The notes beneath the pieces were generated by a model. It did not search any database, was not told the DNA's origin, and was given only the letters and a program-made list of their open reading frames with translations. 64,000 nt of DNA, from assembly GCA_016617785.1 (NCBI GenBank), contig JADILM010000009.1, positions 496,001-560,000 on the forward strand, read 5' to 3'. Both the position numbers and the translations under genes were made by a program. How positions within the stretch are numbered: the first letter of the stretch is position 1; every line of letters starts with the position of its first letter. The stretch is from Sporobolomyces roseus. Its lineage: Eukaryota; Basidiomycota; Microbotryomycetes; Sporidiobolales; Sporidiobolaceae. This document shows, one piece after another, positions 11,284 to 22,470 of the stretch.

Positions 11284-12988
11284 CTAAAACCCTACCAAGA
11301 TTGGCGCATCGTCTCCATCCTCAAGATCCACAATGACCGGTGCATCTTCTCCCTCTTCCAATTCCTCAAACGGTACCTCGCCTTCTTTCCCCAACTCTTC
11401 TTTCAACTCTCCATACCTCGCTTTACTCCCCTCGATCAACCCCAGATCCCATCCAAATTTCTCCATTGTCGACGCAGCCAACGCGTTCCATCTTGATACG
11501 AGTGTTTTCCAGACTTTCGTAGCGGGGGAATCGGAGGTTAGGGCGTACCAAGCTGGTGAAGCGTCGGAGAGGGAGGAACGGAGGTGGTCTAGGGAGGAGA
11601 GGAGGTGGGACTCGAGGGAAGGCAGTTGGGTCGCAAAGAATGTTGTGTCAAGGAAAGAGAGTTGGGAATGAAGAACGGCGAGGAAGGACGCGAGGAGAGG
11701 TAAGGTGATTTCACTAGAGAGTAAAGGGGACGGTAACGTTGCGTCGCAGTCTTTTGGTCGAGATGAAGAAGGATGAGCGAGAAGGGTAGAGCGGCAGATG
11801 AGAGAGAAGAGGGATTTGTAGGAAGAGAGAGCGGAGAAATTGTAGACGAGGGTGAAGAGGATGAATGAGAGTTCGAGTTCTGCCAATAGCTCTTTCGCGT
11901 CTGTAGGAGGAAAGGAAACTCGAAGTCAGTGCTTGAGAGCAGAAACTACGATAGAACTTCCAACGTACCTCCATCGAACTGAGTAGCGACAACTTCGCTC
12001 AGTAACCAACTCTTGTCTTTACTCCATCGACTCAAATCTGCTCCGACGGCACCTTTCGGCCAACTCCTCTTCTCGTCGAATCTCGCAGTCTCCAATCCTT
12101 CCCTATCTTCGTCACTCGGCTCCTCTTCCTCATCATCATCGAAGATTTCCTGAACTTCTGCCTCTTCTTGCGGTCTCTTCTTTCCCCAAAACGTCTTTGC
12201 TTCTTCTTCCACCTTGTCCCCTACCTTCTCTCCTCCTTCTTTCTCCCTGACCTTCTGACGATCCCTCGCCTTTCTCAGCTCTTCCTCTTCGCCCCATCCT
12301 TCCAGTAACGCATCGACTCTCGCAACTCCCTTCGCATCGACCCCAACTACCCTCGCTACCGTTTTCTCCGTGACATATCCACTCAGCCCTGTCCACGTCC
12401 TCGCATGTTCCGAGTCGACCTGAGGGTAAGGCGCGAGTGAACGATCCAAAGTTTGTAAATATTCCGTCGAAACGACCGTTCCTTCTTCCTTCTCTTCACT
12501 CCCAGGCATTCTCCGTCTCTTGTTTCTCCTCTTATCTTTCACTGCACTTGAACTCCCACTACTATTCGACCCAACGGCTTGATAGGCGAGAGATTCATTC
12601 CCTTGATCCCATTCCTCAACGAGAGTTTCTCCTCTCTCGAAGAACTTGAATAATGCATGTCGCACTCCGAGTCCTGATCCTACTTCTGGGATTTCTTGAT
12701 CATCGTTTGCTGGGTTTGAGGTGGAGGTTGAACGACCAACTTTTGGAGCAGAGGAGAAGGAGAAGAGATGTAGACCAGGTGGAATGAACTTGACTCCCTA
12801 CACTCCAGGATCACCTAAACATCAGCCCAAGGTGCTCAGAAGGATGGTAGAGAGCTGGAGCGTACGTTGAAATCATTGACAGTCCAAACCTGACCATCTA
12901 AAGCGAATTCACTTCCTTTGGGTAGATTCGATAGGATCAAGAAGCCTAGTTGAGAGAACGCCGCTTGTGCTGAAGCTTGCGGATCCAT
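11284..12988 (-). CDS. AAR2: AAR2 pre-mRNA splicing factor homologue
   Basis: AAR2 is an assembly factor for U5 snRNP that holds Prp8 in the cytoplasm before Brr2 binds. Three exons: 12988-12866, 12797-11969, 11900-11284; 522 aa. The N-terminal signature is clear after splicing: LGFLILSNLPKGSEFALDG, then DFNGVKFIPPGLHLFSFSS, and FFERGETLVEEWD. The C-terminal helical domain begins ELELSFILFTLVYNFSALSS and has the conserved SPAWYALTSDS-type stretch. A charged insert (about residues 190-290, with EEEAKTFWGKK and a DDDEEEE run) separates the two domains. The C-terminus is acidic. It lies on the same strand between SEC4/RAB8 and PRI2; an alternative upstream in-frame ATG would add 13 residues. Confidence 0.9.
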
Positions 12989-13268
12989 TTCGAGACGAAG
13001 AGTGAAAAGTGAGAAGTTGGAAATCAAAAGTCAATTTCGCAAAATCACACCTCGCAAGGTATAGATCGGTTCATAGGAAATCTTGGAATGTTACAGCAGC
13101 AGAGCAAGAATGAAGTATGAAAGAGAGAAGGGGGGCGACACAACTAAAAGGAAAGGGGAGCAAGAGGGTAACTACGAATGATCAAGAACTCAAGGAGTGA
13201 AAGAGAAGCGGACAAGAAATAGGTATGAACTGAAAGCGAGGAAAGGCAGAGGTAAGAGAAGTTACTGC

Positions 13269-14475
<1,207 letters not shown>

Positions 14476-15030
14476 CTTGTCGTAGTCGTCTGATGGGAGA
14501 GGGAGAGAGGTTGAAGGAGTCGAGTGGGTTGATCAAGAGAAAGGGGGAAAACAATAGTGGAAAGGTGATTCGGTTCGGCTGGGTGTAAGTCGAGCTAAGG
14601 TAGCGTAGTTGAATGTGCTAGGTAAGATAGCGAGGAAAGCGAGAGTTCGAGCGACTTCGGAACTTCAACGAGTTTCGCAATATCTTGTGTTATAAAGACG
14701 AGCTTTGCACGAGCTAGTCAGGGTCTATTAAGCGTAGTATAACACTTCCACTAAGCTGCTCAGTCCAAAGTGCCAGGATAGAAACGTCGTGCGAGGAATT
14801 CCCGAGGGAGCTGCTCAACTTGTCTCCCTCCTCTCACTCCTTCAAGCTAGAATACACAGTACAAGCATCAACTGCAAACTATCGACGCGCCCTATATATA
14901 TCCGACTCACATCCTTCAACTCCCCTTTCTTCTTCTTTCCTCTCTCTCTCTCAACACTTGACAATCTCGGCACTTCGGAAACCAATTCTTCTTCGATAGA
15001 GGAGAGAGCGAGAGAGGGAGGTGCTCAATC
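14476..15030. promoter_or_regulatory. divergent promoter, SEC4 / ELL-like gene
   Basis: About 555 bp between two start codons. It contains a TTTCGCAATAT motif near 14680 and a CCCTATATATATCC stretch near 14890, about 140 bp upstream of the plus-strand ATG (TATA-like). A CT-rich tract follows at about 14920-14960. No gene. Confidence 0.45.
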
Positions 15031-17147
15031 ATGCCTCTCGATCTATCACATCCTCGACATATCCTACCCTTCTCCTCTTCTTCGACTTTACCCCCCGCAA
15101 CCGAGTCGACCAACTCTAAAATCGACTCTCCTGCAACATCACAACCTCCGATACAAGGACAGAGGGCGATACAGTTGAAATTGAATGACCAGGTACTCGC
15201 TCAACTGGTCGAATTGGCGAGAACGAGTGGAGTTAATCTCGAGAGGGGGAAAGTTCAACTCGATCTGAGGGATGGTCATCAACCTGTGAGCAACTCTGTC
15301 CGACTCCGGAACTATGCGTTGTGTACTGAACAGGTTCTCTCAATGATCAGGCGATCGTGATCAACGGAGTTTCGCATCCACTCACTCTCAATCCTGAACC
15401 CGCAAATTCCGAAGTGCTTCGACTTTCCCCTTCCTCGAGAGATCTACAATCAATAGCAACCATCACCCACAAAGCGACGATCACGACAGATTTGAAAGCA
15501 GAGAGGTTGGCGAAAGCGAGTCAAAATTTAAAACTGAGTCGCGAAAAGGAAGAGAGGGAGAAGGAAAGCAAAAAGTCAGTCTTCCTTCGTTCATCCTCTT
15601 TTCTCGCCAGTACTCATCCCTGTCTCGTTGTCAGAGCCGTTCTTCTCGATGTCGCCCCTTCAAGTTCAAGATCCTCTTCTCTCAACCGAGGTCGACCTTC
15701 GCAGCTCGCTTCATCACCTCCCTCACGTACAGCATCCCCTTCCAACTCTTCCGTCGCCTCGACTCAACCGAAGCATCCCTCACGACTCACTGCAACTTCT
15801 GTCAAACCTCCAAGTTCGAGTTTTAGGATCGGGAAAGGAGTCGCACCGAACGCGATTCGAAACAAACCTCGAACGAACTCTTCCAATTCTTCTTCTTCTT
15901 CCGCTTCTACTCCTGTCGCTTCCCCTCCTCCTCCTCCAGCTTCAGCTTCAGCTTCGGCGCCAACGATATCGACAATCGATCTCCCTCACCCTACCGCTAT
16001 CGCTCCAACTCGACAATTCTCCTCCAGTTCGAACTCGAGCACGAATTCGGAAAGTAGCAAACCGCTCAGCTCTGCGATTTCGACAAGTACGATTGGGACC
16101 TCGCCAGAATCGCTTACTATGTCATTGACTTCGGGATCAGGGACGACAACAGGAGTGAACGAGAAAGGGGATATGTCGGTCGAGCCTCTAGCGGTCAAGA
16201 AGGCAGGTGGAGGAGGAGTCATGAAGGGTAAGGAGAGTCTGAAGAAAGAAGCGAAGAAGAACAATGGCGCGACTGCGAAGTCTGCTTCTTCAACGAATCC
16301 GACCTCGACGAGTACGAAAGGAAAGGGGAAAGAGAAGGCAGTGGAGGATATGGAGGATGTGGATGCGGAAGGTGAGGTCGATGATGAGATGGAGACGGCA
16401 GGAGCCGAAACCGAGGGAGAGTCTCAAGCGAATGCGAAGAAGAAGAGGAAATTACTGAATGGATTAGCGGTTGAATCGAGTTCGAGGAGTAGTTCGCTCG
16501 ATAGAGGATCGAGTAGAGAGCGGGACTCAGATAAGGACAAGGATAGGGAAAGAGGGAGGAGTGCAGTACCGATAAAGACTGTGATAAAAAAGGTCGAAAA
16601 GGTCATAACTGCTTCGGAAGGGGAAGGAAAGCATTCGAGACCAGATCACAAGAAGGGAGATAGCTCGAGAGGGAGGGATAGAGAACGGGAGAAGGAGAGG
16701 GAGAAGGAGAAATCCAAAAAGAGGAAAAAGCAGGAGACGAAGAGATGGTATTCTTCCGATTCAGAGGATGGGGAAGTCAAGCCCACGAATGGAAGTCACC
16801 CTCGACCACCACTGTCAAGCTCGAAGCAACTCCCAGATCGACCAGCGAAACCAACGATACCTCCCGATTTTTCCCTTTCCTCCTCATCCCATCTCGCGCC
16901 GCCCTCCGACTCTTCCCCATCGTTCAACTCGATTCGCTCTCGCTTCTACGAGCTCTACGCCCCTTACGCCGTCCTTCACTCTCGACTCACTTCGATCCGA
17001 TCAGCTCTCGAACATGGGCAAAGCATCGAAGAATCGCCAAAAGAGCTTCGATCTCTTGCAGAGGAGTGTGAGAAGCGAAGGATGGATCTCGAAGGACAAA
17101 AAGATGCCATGAGTAGGTGGAAGAGACGTATAGGTGCAAAGGGTTGA
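15031..17147 (+). CDS. ELL: RNA polymerase II elongation factor ELL-like protein
   Basis: Putative elongation factor acting with Pol II in the nucleus. Exons 15031-15285, 15351-15574, 15635-17147; 663 aa. The N-terminus resembles the fungal ELL N-domain: LKLNDQVLAQLVELART, a small beta region VINGVSHPLTLNPE, then RLSPSSRDLQSIATITHKAT. The middle (residues about 165-560) is low complexity: Ser-rich, then acidic, then a long Lys/Glu/Arg run (RDREREKEREKEKSKKRK). The last about 80 residues form a predicted helical, occludin-ELL-like domain starting FNSIRSRFYELYAPYAVLH and ending MSRWKRRIG. A TRWYSSDSEDGEV-type acidic patch precedes it. Assignment rests on domain layout and two short motifs, so another coiled-coil nuclear factor is possible. 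Confidence 0.62.
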
Positions 17148-17637
17148 ATGAGTTGTTCTTCGTCGTCGATAGCGGTCGGTTCTTCTCTCTCTGTGTTTCT
17201 CAATTCGTTATTATCGGTTCCTTAATGCTTGTTGTCTCTCATCTCTATTTGATTCTGCTTACTTATCTATATCATCGATTCCCCCTTTTCATCTACTGTT
17301 GATATCATCTTTATTTCGCTGCCTCTCTGATCGTTCGTGACGCTAATCTATTCGTTGCTCCTCATCCGGTCTGGGCTCAGTGTGCCGATCTCGTTGAGTC
17401 GGTTGCGGGCATTCGTCAGCGTTCGCCGCCGTTTCGAGCTCGAAAACGGACGAATTCTACCATGGAAAACGATCGCTCAATTCGAACAAAGTCATGATAG
17501 GTCTCCGGACCACTTCTCTGCGATACCGAACTACTCTGAGAGCGACCTCGAGCGATTGAGAAGCAGATCAGGAAGCATCGGATTGAGCGATCTTGTCGAA
17601 TTTGCGAAAACTCTCTTTCTCGCTCCCTCTCCTCACT
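17148..17637 (+). other. intergenic, ELL-like 3' / Yippee promoter
   Basis: About 490 bp between two plus-strand genes. T-rich 3' UTR sequence extends to about 17340. The stretch 17337-17693 is open but has only low-similarity sequence and is not supported as a gene. A TTTGCGAAAAC motif sits at about 17600, 30-40 bp before the Yippee ATG, close to the start of the inverted repeat. Confidence 0.4.
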
Positions 17638-18344
17638 ATGACTTCTACTTCTCCCGCTTCGAATCGCTCAGACTCTCACACTTTCATTCCTGACCACGTT
17701 CCGACGTTCCGCTGTTCAACTTGCTCGCTAGAATTGGCTCTCGCTGATGAACTCGTTTCGAGGAGTTTTCAAGGTGGATCTGGTCCTGCTTACCTCTTGA
17801 GGAGCGTGTGTGTATACCTCACACTCACTAGAGTATGATTGAGTACTCAGTATCGGCTTCGGTAGGTTCAACGTCGGGGTTGGAACTCAATCATCGAAAA
17901 ACCTCATGTCTGGAAGGCATGTCATCGCACGTGCGTCTATTCTACTCTAGTTCTAGTCGAGCTTGTTCACTCCACTGACGAGCATTCATTTCATAGCGCT
18001 GAAATGTGCGGGATGCTCGACAGAAGTTGGGTGGAAATACGTTCGTTTCCTCCTCTCTTTCCTCTGCTACCTCGTTCTTCCCTTCCCGATACTCATACTG
18101 AGCTGCGATAGTTCGTCTCGCCTGACTCGTCGCAAAAGTACAAGGAAGGGAAGTGTATTCTCGAAAAGGTGAATTCAATTTCTTCTCTCTTCGCAATCGA
18201 TCGAGAGAGACTGACTTGCTCGCTTCGTTCGGATAGAACAAGATATACAAGGTCAGCACCCACTCTGTCCCCATCCTGGAGGTCGTGCTCATCAGTAGAC
18301 TGGATCTGTTGCAGGACAACAAGTGGATGAACGATTCGAGTTGA
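17638..18344 (+). CDS. Yippee-like zinc-binding protein (intact copy)
   Basis: Small Yippee-family protein of unknown molecular function; family members are nuclear/centrosomal or act in ubiquitin ligase complexes in animals. Six short exons: 17638-17807, 17866-17930, 17997-18040, 18112-18168, 18237-18251, 18315-18344; 126 aa, the normal family size. Zinc ligands are the pairs FRCSTC and LKCAGC. Also conserved are ELVSRSFQGGSGPAYLLRSV, FNVGVG, GRHV, STEVGWKY and the C-terminal QKYKEGKCILEK followed by KDNKW. The donor after exon 1 is GTGTGT, weaker than the GTGAGT in the broken left copy. An antisense 219-aa frame over this gene is a shadow. Confidence 0.88.
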
Positions 18345-18911
18345 CTGGACGAAGGACGATCATTCGTAGTGTTCCCCCTTTCGTTCAGGATGTCTTCTCT
18401 TTGCGGTGATCTGAGTAGTACTATATGTCTCCTCTCCTCTTGTCGTTGTACGAAGTATCGCGTCTCGTCTTTTTTGCGGAACTGGAGAGCGACGAAATTG
18501 AGAAGACCTAGTTGGAAGAAAGGGCGCAAACGTATGTTCACTTTCTCTCGTCTCCTCTGGAGCGTCAAGATCGAAACACTGATCCACTTCGTGTAGCTCA
18601 CAGATCTCAGCTCAGCGGATTCTTCGATCGAGCCTGCGTAGTTTGCGAAAACTCTCCCTCAGCTTGCCCACTTCTTCCACCTTCTCTCTCTCTCTCGCCG
18701 AATTTTCAATCATGTGAACCTCAAGATCCATCGCCGATCCCAGTGGGAATAGACCGCTGGAAAGAAGGACCTAGCGAACAACCTCCTATCTTTTTCCCTC
18801 CCTTGTTCTCCTCCTTCCCTTCTTCCCTCCCCTTCTACTTTCAACCACTCACCGGAGCGACACCCAGTTTCGCTACTCCAGATCTTGACATCGCATCAGG
18901 GTAACAGCAGC
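18345..18911 (+). promoter_or_regulatory. spacer between Yippee and right TPR-SET gene
   Basis: Promoter and 5' UTR of the SET gene. It aligns with 7311-7865 in inver­ted orientation as a mosaic of matching and divergent patches. It has a TTTGCGAAAACTCTCCC motif near 18648 and a (CT)n run near 18690. Open frames here lack family similarity and are not called. Confidence 0.45.
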
Positions 18912-21801
18912 ATGTCGCCCAATTCGAACGGTCTCCCTTTTACCGCTGAGCAACTCCAACAATTCGCCGCTAAGGGAAGGTTCTTCTACACGCCAGGCAA
19001 CACTTCGATGCCAGATCTCACCTCTTCGACTTGGCGTGACGACTGTTTACGCCAGCAGCAGGATGTCATGGTCAAGGAGGAGGAAGCAACCCTCAAACGA
19101 CCTCTAGCCGAAATTCCCGCTCGATCTCAACAAGAGGTCATCAAGGAGGCACACAAGCAACGAGCACAGGTACTCAAGGAGATGAAAGAAGGGAAGACGG
19201 TCGAACCAATTGTGATGGGATACAAGAGACCTTACAGTACGACTCCTTTGAGCGATTTGACTCCGAGTAAGCTCACATTTCCTCTCTCACTCCTAGTAAT
19301 CACGACCCTGACCTGTAGGCTCTGATACAGTCCAAATCAACGATATGCGAGTCACTCAAACTCACAAGGTAAAGATCGAATCCCGACTCAATCGAGGGAA
19401 AACTAACAGACTCTCATCTTTCGCTTGACCAGGGTCGTTACCTCGTTGGTCGAATCGTCTCCCAGCCTTGTACGTTTGTGCAAAGCTCCTCTGACTCTGC
19501 AGCTCGATTGCTGACTCGCGCTCATTCATAGGGGGTGCTGCAAGTATTCGATTCGCTCTCGAAGATACGAAAGGTCGAGCGTGAGTTCTCCTTTCAACGC
19601 TCGACTTCATTCTTGTACTCTGCTCACGTCTTGTCTGCTCAGTGAGATCTGCGAGATTCGTTACTTCCCTCTCACGAACATCGTCACTGGACCTGATCTC
19701 GATCGCATTCTCCCTCTCGGCACTATCCTCTTCATTCGCGAACCTACTTTCCGACTCGAGTACCCGCACTCGAAGAGATCTCCTCTCATCTCTGTAAACT
19801 CTCCTACCGATGTCGTCTTCCTTCGTCCTGATCACCCTCGACTCGAAAACATCACTTGGTCTTCTCCTTCTCCCGCTCCTTCCCCTCCTCGTCCCGTCGA
19901 CTTCCAAGCCCTCGGTGACTCTCTCGCGGACGAAGGCAAACTTCAAATCGCTGTCAAAGCTTACTCGGACGGACTCTTCACCAATCTCGATTCGAAGGAG
20001 AAACTCGTTCTACAACTCAGTCGTGCGAAAGTTCAACTGCGTCTCAACAACTTCGCTTCTGCCGCTCGTGGAGCCGCTTCCGCCATTCGAATGATCGACG
20101 AAGGAGTTGAAGGAGGACCTGGAATGATGTCGGGAGCAGTTCTCGTTATGGCGAAAGGTTACGAAGGATTGAGGTTGTTCTCGAAAGCCGAATCAAGCTA
20201 TCGCCGCTACCTTCAACTCATTTCCGCCAGCTCACCTCGAGCGAAGGAAGGCAAAGAGGGTCAGCAGCGAATGAAATCGGCTTTATCCGGAACCGCTCCC
20301 ATCAAATTCCTCTCGACGGAGATCGGTGAACTTTATGACTGGAAAGCGTGGACTCGAGGATACGACCTAGCCGACTGGTTCGGTCCGGTCGCTATCGCCA
20401 AGCTCCCTGGTCGAGAAGGAGGAAGAGGAATCGTCGCTACGAGAGACATCAAACCTGGCGAACTTCTCCTCGGTGAGTCTCCCCTCGAGATTCTCCCCCG
20501 TTTTGCCGCAAAGCTTTACTGACGCAGTCCTTCTATTGTCATTAGTCGAGAAAGCCTTCGCTTGGGGAAGTCGCAAGGAGTACCCCGACAACGTTCGCTT
20601 CGATGGTCACGATCTTCCCGTTCGACACGGTGCATCAGGATCACTTGTTCGACTCGTTGCAAACCTCGTCAATCGTCTCGTCGACGATCCTTCCTCAGCA
20701 CCTTTGGTCAGTGCCCTTTACGGAGGTCCCGATCATCTTTCGAACGTCACCCCTTCTCTCGACCAACTCGCTCAAAGATCTTTCGACGTAGAGCAGACTC
20801 CTGCTCAGCCCGATCTTGATATTGATCGTCTCGAAGCCATCTGCAGCTTCAATCGGTACGTTAGCTTCCCTTCTCATATTCGTCGTACTCTCCCGCTTAC
20901 AGAAACACCTTGGATTCTCAGCTTCGCACTCCATCAAGGTGACGAATCGGAAGAGGGACAGAGGGAAGGAGCTGCTGGTCTCTTCCTCGCCACCTCCATC
21001 TTCAATCACCACTGTGTTCCGAACACTCAGCACACGTTCCATCGTGATATCGGCGTCGTTCGAGCCAGAACCTCGATCAAGAAAGGAGAAGAGATCTTCA
21101 TCTCTTACTCGCCCATCGGTCACAAGCGTGCAAAACGTCAAGAATTCTTCCGTCCAGTCTTCAAGGATGGTCTCTGTCCTTGCGAAATCTGTCGACTCGA
21201 TCGCCTTGACGGTGCAGAAAAGGTCACGCTTCGTCACAAGATCCTCGAAGAAGAGTACTCGCCCATCCGTCGTGGAGTCGAATCGGCCGGCAGGTTGCTA
21301 TCAGAGGCAGAGGGACAGAAGATTCTTTCGAAGATCGTTCCCCTCATTGCTCGACTCGAATCGACCTACTCTTCTTCTCGCGGTCCTCTTCGCCCCGATC
21401 TCTCCGACATCTACCACTTCTTGGCTGCTCTCAACGTACCTGCTCAACCTTCGAAACGTGCAGAAATCATCGCCCTTCGAATCAAAGCTTTCGAAGCCGC
21501 TGGCGCGATCTTCGAGAAGAAAGGAACGAAAGTCAAGGTCATCGCCGCTCCCATCTTGACTCAGCCTCATCTCCAACCTGTCCCTCTCTGCCTCTTGGCT
21601 TCCTGCACCTATCTTCAACTCTTCCCGAAAGATCTCCCGTCCGCCCTCTCCTGGATGCAAGCCGCCGTCGACATCGATCGACTCATGCGTGGTGGTTCGT
21701 ACGCTTCTGTCAGGGGAACTTACTCAAAGGCTATCAAAGAGCTCAACATTGGATACTTGTTGGATGAAGCCGAGAAGCTTTCTCTCAAAAAGAAGAAGTG
21801 A
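18912..21801 (+). CDS. TPR-SET domain protein, right (full-length) paralogue
   Basis: Putative SET-domain lysine methyltransferase with TPR-like repeats. Exons 18912-19266, 19319-19368, 19433-19469, 19532-19580, 19643-20472, 20546-20855, 20922-21801; 836 aa. Residues 1-165 contain a charged segment (DVMVKEEEATLKRPLAEIP) and an unassigned GRYLVGRIVSQPWG region. TPR-like helices span about 250-335 (PVDFQALGDSLADEGKL onward). The SET domain runs about 425-640: GREGGRGIVATRDIKPGEL, FNHHCVPNTQHTF, KKGEEIFISYSPIGH, and post-SET CPCEIC. A helical C-terminal region of about 190 residues follows and ends KKKK. The start is the ATG at 18912; the frame extends upstream only through a TTG. The SET intron after GELLL is shared with the left copy, but its donor differs (GTGAGT versus GTCAGT). 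Confidence 0.85.
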
Positions 21802-22470
21802 TCGAGGTACGCACTTCTCTCCTTCACTGCTCTCGACACGAGACTGACGTATACTCTTCACTTCAATTTGTAGATCGCTTCTTCTCAGATGGTAAAGGTT
21901 GAAAGTACAAAGCGTGGTTCCGATTAGTTTCTCGGTAGAATCAGATATCAATAAATGTATAGAATCAGTTCAGTGCCTTCACTCTATTTCGACAGAGTGT
22001 CACGAGAGACAATAATGACGAGTGCTGAGAAGTAGTTGCAGCTTTCAGCGTCTCTCGAAAGCTTTACAAGATTCAAGCTACGAGAGAAAGCTGTTCGTCT
22101 GTGCAAAAGAGCGGTCCGCTTCTCTGTTCAAGTCACCGCCATCGCGTAGGTCGGCTCTTCCGATCAGTTTGGGCTGTAGATCGACGCTGTCCGGTGAGCC
22201 GAGAAGATGAGGAGGGGAGGAGGGAGCGACGAAAGGAACGAAGAGAAACGCAATCGACGTTATTGACGTTGTTTTCGCTCTCTGACCCACCCAAATTTGA
22301 TCGCATTATCTGACGAGATTCATACTCATCGCAAAGGGACTGACGGAGTGAAACGAGTTGGAAAAGAGCGAAAGTGAATTGATTGCGAAATTATCGTAAT
22401 CTGCTAATCGAACCTAAAAATCTCGACCTGGCTCAAACTGCTCCCTCCACTTTCAACACCCCAAAACAAC
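21802..22470 (+). other. intergenic, TPR-SET 3' / ESF1 promoter
   Basis: A spliceable 3' UTR intron may be present just after the stop (GTACGC at 21808, TAG near 21873), but this is a guess. A TTGATTGCGAAATT motif lies near 22385, about 85 bp before the ESF1 ATG. No gene seen. Confidence 0.35.

Larger units (their letters stand above)
17600..19585 (+). repeat. right arm of the inverted duplication
   Basis: Inverted counterpart of 6637-8605. The region 17963-18172, which includes Yippee introns, translates to the same peptide in a non-coding frame as the left arm, so it is near identity at base level. Introns 1 and 2 of the SET genes are base-for-base identical between arms by eye. The 18345-18900 spacer is more diverged. 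Confidence 0.85.

Noticed and set aside
17942..18601. 219-aa minus-strand frame across the Yippee gene, repeated as an 84-aa frame at 8014-8268
   Set aside because: Antisense to Yippee exons; the match between the two places is just the inverted duplication.
18512..18904. 130-aa frame preceding the right SET gene
   Set aside because: Non-ATG or poorly placed start, broken in the left copy, mosaic divergence typical of noncoding spacer.
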